Shown piece after piece: positions 42,800-53,245 of a stretch of 64,000 nt of DNA. The translations under genes and the position numbers were made by a program. How positions within the stretch are numbered: the first letter of the stretch is position 1; every line of letters begins with the position of its first letter. Source of the stretch: Torymus aiolomorphi (Eukaryota > Arthropoda > Insecta > Hymenoptera > Torymidae); assembly GCA_036365515.1 (NCBI GenBank), contig CM070876.1, positions 105,699,810-105,763,809 of the forward strand. Reading direction: 5' to 3'. The notes beneath the pieces are model-generated. The model searched no databases. It had not been told where the DNA came from and worked only from the letters and a program-made list of their open reading frames with translations.

Positions 42800-44163
42800 A
42801 TGAGCCAGGCTCAGGATAGAAGGGGGCGTTTGACAAGAGATATAACGGAGACACAGGACTACAAGGAGACCCCAAAGAGCACACGTTTTAAAATTAACAA
42901 AGAACAAATAACAACGGGGAATATAACGAACCCGGAGGAATATACAACTCCACTACATTTATTGCCGGAAGAAGAAGGAATAGGAATAAAAATTCAAAGA
43001 TATAGAAGGACAAGAACCGTAAGCGACACCGATAACCACCCGATAAGACATCAGCACAACAGGAGTAGAACAACATGCGAAGAGAAAGTTAGAATCACCA
43101 GAGGATAGAGAAGAAAGTAAAAATAAGAAAAAAATTTAAGGAGATCCAGAGAGGAAAAGAGCAGAAGAGGAAATATTACAGAAGTTTAACGCAAACAGAA
43201 GAATAATACTTTCACCTCCAAGAATAGTAAGCGAAAGAAAAGAAAAAGGGAAAGAAGACATAGAAGAAGAAAACGTGGGGAAAGTAAAGCAAGTGAAGGA
43301 AAAAGAAATTAAGGAAACAATGGAAGTAGACAGAGAGGAATGGAACTCAATAAAGAAGGTAATACAGAAAATCGCAGAAGATTTAGAAAGGTTAAAAGTG
43401 ATAGAAGAGGATGTGAAGGAGGTGAAGAAGATAGCAGAAGAAAATAGAGATAGGTGTAAGAAGATGGAGGAAAGGTACGAGAAACTAGAATTAAGAACAG
43501 CAAGGATAGAACAAGAGGTAGAGAAAAAAGTGGACGAAGAGAAATTGTCGGACATGAAAGAAGAGTTGAAGACAGAAAAGGAGATAAGGGAGACAAACGT
43601 GAAAGGTCTAAGGAAAGAAATTGAAGAATTGAGAAAGGAACAGGAAAGGATGAAGGAAAGGGAAGAATGAGAAAAGAGAAGAAATAATATTTTGATAACG
43701 GGACTCAATCATGAAACCATAAAGGAGAAAACAGACCTGGAACAATGGTTAAAAAACAAGATGGGAGTAGTAACGAATTTAAAGAGGATGTGGAAAACAA
43801 AAAAAAGGAGAGATGATAGGAGCAGAATGCAGGGATAGAGACGGAAAAGAAGAAATAATGAAAGTAAAAAGAGAAAAATTAGAAGGAGAGGAAATCTATA
43901 TTTCACACGATAGGACATGGAAAGAAAGAGAGAACGAGAGGAAAATAAGAAATTGGCTAAAGAACAGGCCGCAAGAAGAGAAGGACATAGTGAAGGTGAA
44001 ATACAATAAAGTAATAATAGGAAAAACAGAATGGCAGTTAGAAGAGGAAGAAGGGCAGATGAAGGTTTTTGTAAAAAGAAAGGGAAAAGAGGGCAGAGGG
44101 AAAGGAGAGGAGCCACAAGAAAGGAAACTACGGACATCATTTTTTGGAATGTCGCAGGAGTGA
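42800..44163 (+). pseudogene. ORF1 region: coiled coil and RRM-like domain
   Basis: Frames 42,800-43,108, 43,275-43,670 and 43,813-44,163 are parts of one ORF1. The second is almost pure Glu/Lys/Arg coiled coil. Just after it NNILITGLNHE followed by the third frame (KVKREKLEGEEIYISHD, ERENERKIRNWLK) resembles the RRM and C-terminal domain of L1-type ORF1 RNA chaperones. Stops and shifts separate the frames. ORF2 begins with overlap near 44,031. Confidence 0.6.
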
Positions 44164-44927
44164 CAAATTTAAGTGGAGAGACTTGGGAGGAAATTAAAGG
44201 ATTTGAAATAATAGGATTAACGGAGACGTGGTTAGAAAAAAAAAATGAGAAAATCCTAGATAAATATCTCCAGGGGTACAACTGGGAAACAATAGCGGCG
44301 AATAGGATAAGAAAGAAAGGAAGAGCCAGAGGAGGAAAGATTTTAGCTATAAGAAAGGAGATAGAAACGGGGAAACAAGTAAGGAAAGAGACGGAAAGCA
44401 CAGAGAAAGAGATGCTAACAAAAACAGTGAAGATAGAAGGGGAGGATATAAGAATTGTCTCGACATATATGAGAGAGAAAAGAAGTGAAAATTGGACTTG
44501 CATAGAAGAGGAGGTAGAGAAATGCAGAGGGATACCAGTTATAATAGGAGGGGATTTCAACGCAAGGACAGCAGAAGAAGGAGGTAGATTAACAGAAATA
44601 AACCTAAACAGAACAAGTAAAGACAAGATTAAAAATAAGGAGGGAGAGGAGATGTTAGAAAAGATAAGAGAGTTAGGAATACATATAGTTAACGGAGGAG
44701 CAAAAGACACAGGAATAGGTGAATTCACGTACATAGGAGGAGGAGGTAAGTCAGCCATAGATTATGTACTGACGAACGAAGAAGGGAATGAGATAATAGA
44801 GGAAATGACAGTAGGGACGAACATAGAGTCAGACCACCAACCTCTAATGGTGAAGATAAAAAAAAATCGAGCAGGAAGGAAGAGAACCAGGAAGAGTACA
44901 CAATGGATTGGACTTAAAACGCGGTAA
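44031..44927 (+). pseudogene. APE-type endonuclease domain of ORF2
   Basis: Apurinic-type endonuclease that nicks the target. FWNVAGVTNL (start motif), IIGLTETWLEKK with the catalytic Glu, YMREKRSENW, VIIGGDFNARTAEE with the D-x-N pair, and SDHQPLMV at the end are all visible in order. The frame closes after KTR, with RT linker continuing in another frame (44,945-45,532). Confidence 0.8.
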
Positions 44928-44944
44928 AGGAATACCAGGAGAAA

Positions 44945-46636
44945 TTGACAAAAGAGAGAAAAAGCAAAGACTGGACGGAGCTGAAAGAAAAGATACAAAA
45001 GGCAATAATGTGGAAGGAGGTAAGAAGAGATGGGAAAAAGAAAGAGAAGTGGTGGGACAAGACATGTCACGAAAAGAAGTTACAAGTAAAAGAAAAGCTG
45101 AGAAGGTGCAAGAGTGGAAATCTAGAAATAGAAGAATACAGAAAAGAGAAGAGGACGTATAGAAACTGGATAGAGAAAAAGAAGAGTGATTGGAATGAAA
45201 AGATATTAGAAGATATAGAGAAAGATAAGAGCGAAAAGAACTTCTGGAAAGTAGTGAATGAAGGAAGGAAGGAAAAATCCAAGATAGACGAAAGAATAGA
45301 AGAAGAAGTATGGATGGAATACTTCAAAAAGCAGCTAGAAGGAACAGAAATAGAAATAAATGAATCGAATGAAATACCAAAAAGGAGAAAAAAACTAGAA
45401 GGAGAAATAAAGGAAGAAGAAATATTAAACGCGATCAAAAAACTTAAAAGGAGGAAGGCGACGGGAAGAGACGGAATACCAAACGAAGCCTGGATAGAGG
45501 GAATAGACCAAATAAAAGAAGAGTTAAAGTAATGTTTAGACAAAGTATGCAAAGAAGAACAAATTCCAGAAGAATGGAAGACCGGAAGAATCAAACCAAT
45601 CTTCAAGAAAGAAAAGAAAGAGGACGTAAGCAATTATAGAGGGATAACGTTAATGGACACGGGTTACAAAATTTATGCTGAAGTGCTCAGAAATAGGCTT
45701 GATAAACAACTGGAAAGTGAAGGTAAGCTGGATTATACACAATTTGGATTTCGAAAAAAGAGAGGTACGATGGACGCCGTGTATACACTAAAAAAGATGA
45801 TAGGAGGAGCGATAGCGAGAGAGAAAGGGAAAGTATGGGGGTTCCTGGCGGACATGAAGGCAGCCTTCGATAAGTTGAAAAGAGAAGAAATTTGGAGGAA
45901 GATGGAAGAAATGAAAATAGAAGAGGGACTGAGAGAGAGAATAAAGGAGATATACGAAGATACGAGATGTGAGATTGAGATAGGGAAAAAGGTAATAGGA
46001 GCATTCAGAACAGAAAAAGGAGTAAGACAGGGTTGCCCACTCAGCCCAACTTTATTCAATATAGCCTTCGCGGATGTAGAAAAGGAGATAAAAAAAGCAC
46101 AAGAAGGAGGGGTGAGACTGGGAAGGAAAAAAATATATTCCCTATCGTATGCAGACGATGTAATATTAGTAGCAGACAATGACACAGGGATGAGAGAGAT
46201 GCTGAAAAGATTCAGGAAGTACATAGAGAAGAAAGGTTTGGAATTGAATGTAGAGAAATCGAAGATAATGGAATTTAGGAAAAAAGGTGGCAGGAGAAAG
46301 GTGGTGGAATTCAAATGGAAAGAAGAGAAGTTAGAAGAAGTAAGAGAAGCAATGTACTTAGGTTATAAACTGCAGACAGACAACGGAGATGGAAAACATA
46401 TAAAACATGTAACAGGAAAGGCAAATGCGGCGGTAGGAAAGATATGGAGTCTCGGAGAGAGAAAATTCAAGGAAGACTGGAAAAAAAGGATGAGAATCTT
46501 CAACGCGTTGGTAAGGAGTGTAATGTGCTATGGAGCCGAAATTTGGGGATGGAAAGAATGGAAAGAGGTGGAAAGAGTCCAGGAGAAATATTTAAAATGG
46601 GTATTAAAGGTAGAAAGGACGACACATTCTGCATGA
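44945..46636 (+). pseudogene. Reverse transcriptase of ORF2
   Basis: 44,945-45,532 is the linker and RT start (ATGRDGIPNEAW). After a stop near 45,530 the 327-codon frame 45,653-46,636 has YAEVLRNRLDK, FGFRKKRGTMDAVY, GFLADMKAAFDKL with catalytic Asp, GVRQGCPLSPTLFNI and SYADDVILVAD. The thumb ends with MYLGYKLQ and CYGAEIWGW. It closes soon after the WVLKVERTT segment. The RT is intact in its catalytic motifs, but the ORF as a whole is interrupted. Confidence 0.85.
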
Positions 46637-48057
46637 GGAGACAAATAGGAGAAAGATGGTAATGTCAACAGGAAAGATAGCAATGAAATATGAACAAAAG
46701 CTAGTAGAGGATCGGGAAGGCTCGATAAGAAGAGAATGCTGGGAGATATTAAAAAAGAAGGAAAACAAGTTGGAACAAGAAGACTGGAGAAGAAAATTCT
46801 TCGAGAAGAGAGGATGGTCGAGGATGGAAGTGGAGAGGACTGGAAGAGGGAGAGGAAATATGGTGGGAAATGACAGAAAGCGGAGGAGATATTGAAAAAC
46901 AAGAAAACAGAGCACAGATAGAAGTATCAAGATATGCAAGGGAAGTTAAAAAGATAATAGTAGGAGAAGAAACCCCGGAATACCTAGGAAACCAGAGAAA
47001 GAACAAGAAAGGAGAAATAGAAGTAACAGGAAGATTCAGGATGGGAGCGGAAAACAGGAGCAGCAGATATTGGATGAAAGAGGAAGAGAAACTGTGTAGA
47101 CTCTGCAAAAGAGAAGAAGAGACACTTTAACATATTTTTGAAAAATGCAGATATACGAAGAAAGAAGGAAAGAAATGGGAAGAAAGATTGGACGGAAAGT
47201 TGGAGAATCTAACCACACTGCATCAAATACGATGGATTAGAAAAAGACAAATCGAGAAAGAAACGGAAGAAACGCAGAATAACGAAAACAGATGAAAAAG
47301 AGACAACAGTGTAGAAAGACCTTAAGGTGGCAAAGAGAAGTAAAGACGGGAGGAATGTAGAATAAGCTGGAAGAAGAGAGAGGGACACGGAAAGAAAAAC
47401 ATGGATAGTCAGACATAAAAAGATAGCAGAATAGGAAAGCAAAGAAATTAAAGTCCACGTGGGAGATTTGGAGGTTAAGTAGACACCGGAAATTGGAGTG
47501 TGAAAAGATGGAAAAAATAGAAATTTTGGAAAAGAGAATAGAGGGAGAGATAGAGAGGAGAATAGTAGAAGAGGAGAAATTAAAAAATAAAATAAAAGAA
47601 TTGGAGAGAAAAACCCAGGAGATGGAGGAAGAGAATAGGAGAATAAAGGAAAGCTTAAGGAGGATAAGAGAGGAAGTGGACAGAGGAGCAAGAGAAAAGG
47701 ATGTGCTGAAATGGGAGGATGTAGACAGGAAGAAGACACTTGTTGTGAAAAAGGGAAGAAACTGGAAGGAAGGAGGACAAGCTGGCAAAATGGATAATAA
47801 GGCACATAGGACAGGTGGATTATGAAGTCAAGAATATGGAAAGAAGCCAACCAGGAATAAGGTGGTTAGTATTCAAAGAAACATTTGTTAAAGAATACAT
47901 GTGGCACAGGAAGGATAAAGTGAATAAAGAAGGGATATATACGGTGGATGAGGTGCTAAGCACAGAAGAACGAAAGAGGAGATGGGAGGAGAACGAAAAG
48001 GAAAGGCCGGAAAGAGAAGAAAAGAGAAGAGAACAGAGAGAAAGTACAAAACATTAG
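46637..48057 (+). pseudogene. ORF2 C-terminus with CCHC and extra coding-like frames
   Basis: 46,870-47,150 ends with CRLCKREEETL followed after a stop by HIFEKC, the C-x2-C...H-x4-C motif common after non-LTR RT domains. Farther on, 47,493-47,825 (110 codons, coiled coil) and 47,815-48,057 (MDYEVKNMERSQPGIRWLVF) lie past the usual ORF2 end. They resemble part of an ORF1 coiled coil and may be a partial duplication or a third ORF. Confidence 0.5.
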
Positions 48058-48555
48058 AAGGAAATGAAGAGAAACTATAGAAGGAGACAGAGGAAATCAA
48101 GGAAGAAGCAGAATAGAAGAGAGAAGAAAAAGAAGAATACTTACGCAAACAAAAAAGACACACACGCACACTAAGTAGAGAGGAAGAGAAAAAAAAACCA
48201 TTTTTGATTACTTTAGATATTTTTGTTCTTTTTAGATATGTTTGTTCTTTATTAGTTTAAGGAAGTTTTTTACTGAAAATAGAGTAAAAATGATATTATT
48301 TAGTGAGGGACACACATACACAAACATATACACGAACACAAACACACAGAAACCAAGCGGTCAAGAAAAATAGAATGTAAAAATAAAGTAATTTGTAATA
48401 TAAACTAAGGTTTAATAAAGCATATATGTAATGTATATTCTTACATACTAGGTTATGGTAGATGCATAAAAATTTAGTCAACATCGCATAGAGGTTTGTT
48501 CAACATCGCATAGAGATAACAGATAATAAATTTTGTTAAAATTAAATTATTATAT

Positions 48556-49479
48556 TTAATTAGTTATCGCCTCTTTTAATATGAACATTTTTAATTTTTT
48601 CTTTATAATTTTTCTACTGAAAGACATAATTTTGAGAGCTTCCGTGAGCCTATTAAAGAACCTTATAGCTTCATCATAGCTATTTTTATCACTAATTTTT
48701 TTATCACTTTTTGGTAGTTGAATTGATTTGTTCCTGGTCTTGCTCATACTGTTTATATAATTATTTCTTACAATTAGTATTGTATAGTGGAAAGATATTG
48801 ATTCTAACTGAAATATTTTTCTTATTTCTAGAGGTGGATTAATTTGGGAAAATTTATTTTTATTTATGATTTTCAATATTTTCTTTTGTGTTGATTGAAT
48901 TAGTTTCATGTTGTTGTTGTATGCACCACCCCAAGCAATTACCGCATAATTAACTATACTATGAAAGAAGGCATAATATATTGTCATTTAGGGTTGCCTC
49001 ATTTGTATAGTCTGTACATGCTTACCGAGATTTATTGATTTTTCAAACATCTATCTCAATTTACATATTTTTGCTTATATTGAAGATGACGCACATTCTT
49101 TCAATTATATAGATTGTGCGCGTACTTCAATAATTTTGATAATATGAAAATTGGTTGAGAAATTTGAAAAATCAAGTGCAGAAATCTGCAGTTAGGTAAG
49201 GCTTTCCCTTAATGTTTTAGAGTCCATCATATTTTTTATCTTAGCAAAAATAAAAATTAAGTATTTAGTTTTTTTAATAATGTATCTTATGTGCTTATCC
49301 CATTTCATATTATAGTTAAAATGTAGCCCTAAATACTTGAAGTTTTCTACTCTTTTTATTAATTGCTTTCCTATGTTGATGTTTAGTGTGTTAGGCACAC
49401 TATCAGAGTATTTTCCGAGAGTCATATAGACTGTTTTATCTATATTTAGTGACAGCCCTGGTAACACAATCTGACGCAC
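48556..49479 (-). pseudogene. Jockey-like RT C-terminal fragments
   Basis: Frame 49,479-49,192 has LSLNIDKTVYMTLGKY, FKYLGLHFNYNMKWD. Frame 48,987-48,556 has YYAFFHSIVNYAVIAWGG and ends KMFILKEAITN. Together they match the thumb region of the element at 1,725-2,291. A roughly 210-bp insertion lies between them. The RT catalytic region is absent. Confidence 0.8.
48988..49203. mobile_element. Small palindromic insert (MITE-like) in Jockey RT
   Basis: Interrupts the RT frame. It contains inverted TTGATTTTTCAAA...CTCAA..TTTTCATAT arms around a short centre, and ends beginning AGGG. Exact ends and target duplication are unclear. Confidence 0.5.
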
Positions 49480-49529
49480 GCGCGAGTGCGCAGATCATGC
49501 ATAACATACCTTAACATTTTCCTATAGTT

Positions 49530-50845
49530 CTGCGGGCAGAAGCTGCCGCCAGAACTTTACAGCAGAAGTGGTGTAGACTTGCGGCAGATGGAGTGCAATC
49601 TGAAGAGGCCCATGATGGACGCCCGCGTGCAGCAGAATTGCTTAAGAATTTAATGAGCTTCGTGCAGCAGAAACTTTACGGCAGAAATGGTGCGGACTTG
49701 CAACAATGGAGTGCAATCTCAAGAGGCTCGTGATGGGCACTCGAGTGCAGCAGAATTGCTTAAGAATTTAATCAGCTTCGTGCGGCAGAAACTTTACGGC
49801 AGAAACGGTGCAGACTTGCAACGATGGAGTGCAATCTCAAGAGGCTCGTGATGGACACTCTAGTGCAGCAATTGTGTAAGAATTTCGATGGTTCCTTGCG
49901 GCAGAAACTTTACGGCAGAAACGGTGCAGACTTGTGAAAGAGTCGGCTGTCCAGATGCTCGTGATGCGCGGTCGAGTGCAGCAGAATTGCGTAAGAGTTT
50001 CGATGGTTCCTTGCAGCAGAAACTTTACGGCAGAAACGGTGCAGACTTGTGAAAGAGTCGGCTGTCCAGATGCTCGTGATGCGCGGTCGAGTGCAGCAGA
50101 ATTGCGTAAGTATTTCGATGGTCGCTTGCAGCAGAAACATTACGGCAGAAACGGTACAAATTGTGAAAGAGTCGACTGCTGTCAAGATGCTCGTGATGCG
50201 CGGTCGAGTGCAGCAAAATTGCATCAGAATTTCGACGGTTGCTTGCAGCAGAAACTTTACGGCAGAAACGATGCAGACTTGTGAAAGAGTCGGCTGTCCA
50301 GATGCTCGTGATGCACGGTCGAGTGCAGCAGAATTGCGTAAGAATTTCGATGTTTGCTTGCAGCAGAAACTTTATGGCAGAGACGGTGCAGACTTGTGAA
50401 AGAGTCGACTGTCAAGATGCTCGTGATTCGCGCGCGAGTGCAGCAGAATTGCGTCAGAATTTCGACGGTTGCTTGCAGCAGAAACTTTACGACATAACGA
50501 TACAGATTGTGAAAGAGTCGACTGTCAAGATGCTCGTGATTCGCGCTCGAGTGCAGCAGAATTGCGTCAGAATTTCGACGGTTGCTTGCAGCAGAAACTT
50601 TACGGCAGAAACGATACAGATTGTGAAAGAGTCGACTGTCAAGATGCTCGTGATTCGCGCTCGAGTGCAGCAGAATTGCGTAAGAATTTCGATGGTTGCT
50701 TGCAGCAGAAACTTTACGGCAGAAACGGTGCAGACTTGGGAAAGAGTCGACTGTCAAGATACTCGTGATTCGCGCTCGAGTGCAGCAGAATTGTGTCAGA
50801 ATTTCGAGGGTGGCTTGCAGCAGAAACTTTACGGCAGAAACGGTA
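49530..50845 (+). repeat. Tandem satellite, about 115-bp unit
   Basis: About eleven diverged copies of a 115-118 bp monomer containing GCAGCAGAAACTTTACGGCA, AGACTTGTGAAAGAGTCG and GCTCGTGATTCGCGCTCG. Left units differ more and lack the GAAAGAGTCG part. The reading frames through it are repetitive artefacts. The array continues after an inserted element at 51,553-51,690. Confidence 0.95.
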
Positions 50846-51552
50846 CACTGAGAAAAAATTAGTTGAAAAATTATAAGAGTGCCGAATAAAAATTACGATA
50901 TAGCGTGCGGAAACCGACCACAGACTGTCACAAGTAACTTATTTATTCTAATTATAATAATTATTACTGGTTTTTCGTAAGAAAAATTCAAACAAAAACT
51001 TAGAAAAATTACTAGATAGTATGTTACAAATGAAATCTCATAGATTTTACTCGTGTACAGCAGACAGTCTTTACAAGCCATTAGGGTAATTTTTCGAGCT
51101 CTGAACGACACGACATAAACTCCAAAGCTGCAATTCTATAGCCAAATAAGACTCTCTGGTCACTATAAACAATGTAAATAGCTTCAATTAATATTTGAAA
51201 TGATTATAAATTTATTGTTTTCCTAATTGTAAACGTTATTATCAAAATATCTAAAAATAAATGAATTGTATCATTATTATCAATGGACCATATGTAGACG
51301 ATTTGGATCATCTTCCGTATGTAGTACTGCGTGGCGCAGTCGGTAAGCTGTTTGTCTGTCAATTCAAAGGTCCAAAGTTCGATTCTCAATCCCGGCTGAT
51401 TTTTTTTTCTTTATTTTTCGAAGCGAATACAAAATTACCCTACTGCTTTGTAAAAACTACCAAACTGACAGTCTGTGGTCGGTTTCCCCCCACAGTAGGG
51501 TAATTTCTCTTGAACATTCTTCTAATTTTTCCATTAATTTTTTCTGAGGGTA
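50844..51552. mobile_element. TA-flanked MITE inside the satellite
   Basis: 705 bp (50,846-51,550) flanked by TA. The ends CACTGAGAAAAAATTA and (complement) CCCTCAGAAAAAATTA begin terminal inverted repeats of about 80 bp that also include GGAAACCGACCACAGACTGTCA. It splits one satellite monomer. A TA target suggests a Tc1/mariner-type non-autonomous element. No transposase is present. Confidence 0.8.
51329..51399 (+). tRNA. tRNA-like / SINE head pseudogene
   Basis: TGGCGCAGTCGG matches the pol III box A, and AGTTCGATTCT matches box B about 40 bases later, in a tRNA-like order ending CCCGGCTGA. Acceptor-stem pairing is poor, so this is a tRNA-derived SINE-type fragment or pseudogene and not a working tRNA. 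It is followed by a T-run. It lies inside the TA-flanked MITE. Confidence 0.45.
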
Positions 51553-51690
51553 TAGATTGTGAAAGAGTCGACTGTCAAGATGCTCGTGATTCGCGCTCGA
51601 GTGCAGCAGAATTGCGTCAGAATTTCGATGGTTTCTTGCGGCACAAACTTTATGTCAGAAACGGTGCAGACTTGTGAAAGAGACGTCTAT
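51553..51690 (+). repeat. 115-bp satellite, continuation
   Basis: One further monomer (GATTGTGAAAGAGTCG...) plus a partial one after the MITE, running directly into the 300-bp satellite. Confidence 0.85.
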
Positions 51691-53245
51691 TAAGCTAGCC
51701 GATTACTTTTATGACCCAGGCTTATAACCAGTACCATAATTTGTTGCTAATTTGTTGCTAATTTGTTACGCCAAACCTGATTTTGTTCCTCCAGCCGTTT
51801 CCGAGAAACAAGCGATCTGCTAGGTTAATATTAAGCTAGCAGATCATTTTTGGGTATCTTTGCGAGTTTTTGCCGTAGCGACTTCGGAGAGTGACCATAT
51901 TTTGTTGCTAATTTGTTGCTGCAAGATGGTCAAAACGAAAAATTCAAAAACACCTTCAGCGACACGTTTCCAGAATACACGTCTTCGCCAATGACTTCAA
52001 GGATGAGAAAAAATCGATTAGTCGTTAAAACAGACACGAAGTATTTTGTTGCTAATTTGTTGCTAATTTGTTACGCCAAACCCGATTTTGTGAGCCGTTT
52101 CCGAGAAACAAGCGATCTGCTAGGTTAATATTAAGCTAGCAGACCATGTTTCCCTATCTTTGCGAGTTTTTACCTTAACGACCTCAGAGAGGGGGCATAT
52201 TTTGTTGCTAATTTGTTGCTGCAAGATGCTCGGAGTGAAAAATTCGGAAACCCTACAACGACCCATTTTCAGAGTACACGTCCTCGCCAATGACTTCAGG
52301 GATCGAAAAAAATGAATTATTCGTTAAAACAAAAACGTAGTATTTCGTTGCCAATTTGTTGCTAATTTTTTACACCGACCTCGATTTAGTTGCTCTAGTC
52401 CTTTCCGAGAAACAGGCGGTCTGCTAGGTTAATATTAAGCTAGCAGACCATGTTGCCCTATCTTGGCGAGTTTTTGCTGTAGCGACTTCGGAGAGTGACC
52501 ATATTTTGTTGCTATTTTGTTGCTGCAAGATGGTCAGAACGAAAAATTCAAAAACACCTTCAGCGACCCGTTTCCAGAGTACACGTCTTCGCCAATGACT
52601 TCAGGGAGTAGAAAACATCGATTATTCGTTAAAATAAACACGGAGTATTTTGTTGCCAATTTGTTGCTAATTTTTTACACTAAACCCGATTTAGTTGCTC
52701 CAGTCCTTTCCGAGAAACAAGCGATCTGCTAGGTTAATATTAAGCTAGCAGACCATGTTTCCTTATCTTTGTGAGTTTTTACCTTAGCTACTTCGGAGAG
52801 GGGGCCTATTTTGTTGCTAATTTGTTGCTGAAAGATGCTCGGAGTGAAAAATTCGGAAACCCTTCAGCGACCCATTTTCAGATTACACGTCCTCGCCAAT
52901 GACTTCAGGGATCGGAAACAATGAATTATTCGTTAAAAAAAACGTAGTATTTCGTTGCCAATTTGTTGCTAATTTTTTACTCCAACCCCGTTTTAGTTGC
53001 TCCAGCCGTTTCCGTGAAACAAGCGATCTGCTAGGTTAATATTAAGCTAGCAGACCATGTTTCCCTATCTTTGCGAGTTTTTACCTTAGCGACCTCGGAG
53101 AGGGGGCATATTTTGTTACTAATTTGTTGCTGCAAGATGCTCGGAGTGAAAAATTCAGAAACCCTTCAGCCACCCATTTTCAGAGTATACTTCCTCGCCA
53201 ATTACTTCAGGGATAGGAAAAAATGAATTATTCGTTAATACAATA
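51691..53245 (+). repeat. Tandem satellite, about 300-bp unit, forward array
   Basis: About five monomers, recognised by GCTAGGTTAATATTAAGCTAGC near 51,820, 52,118, 52,424, 52,728 and 53,030. Two monomer types alternate: A (GTGACCATATTTTG, AAGATGGTC) and B (GGGGGCATATTTTG, AAGATGCTCGGAG). Order A-B-A-B-B. Each carries a near-palindrome CTGCTAG..CTAGCAG around TTAATATTAA. Confidence 0.95.

Larger units (their letters stand above)
42410..48433 (+). mobile_element. Full-length non-LTR retrotransposon (6.0 kb, APE/RT)
   Basis: The perfect 15-bp duplication TATATTCTTACATAC flanks it (42,395-42,409 and 48,434-48,448), so both ends are complete. It starts GGAGAGAGATAAAAG and ends AATAAAGCATATATGTAATG. 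The sense strand is strongly purine-rich. It contains an ORF1 region with coiled coil, then APE endonuclease, RT, a CCHC end and an unusual coding-like 3' part. Multiple frame breaks make it inactive. The clade is uncertain (I/LOA-like). Confidence 0.85.
42216..49480 (-). mobile_element. Jockey-like non-LTR element split by a 6-kb insertion
   Basis: Minus-strand element with its AATA-repeat tail at 42,216-42,260, its 3' UTR at 42,261-42,394 and 48,449-48,555, and RT C-terminal coding at 48,556-49,479. The 3' UTR has a GTACCAGGCCT...CAGG...CCTCGGTAGGA pattern also seen, diverged, at 34,338-34,380, indicating related families. It was inserted into the Penelope-like element and later received the 42,410-48,433 element. 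Confidence 0.75.

Noticed and set aside
43709..44758. 349-codon minus-strand frame
   Set aside because: It is antisense to the purine-rich ORF1/endonuclease of the 6-kb non-LTR element. Its Ser/Leu/Phe/Pro-rich composition reflects that bias, and it has no domain pattern. Other long minus-strand frames at 43,136-47,850 are rejected for the same reason.
49910..50862. Several overlapping frames of 60-207 codons in the 115-bp satellite
   Set aside because: Frames on both strands repeat with the monomer and have no independent coding sign.
51329..51399. Functional tRNA gene
   Set aside because: Box A and B are present, but the acceptor stem pairs poorly and it lies inside a MITE, so only a tRNA-like relic is claimed.
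49530..53245. Possible CRISPR-like array
   Set aside because: Whole monomers repeat without unique spacers of constant length, and the DNA is eukaryotic, so these are satellites.
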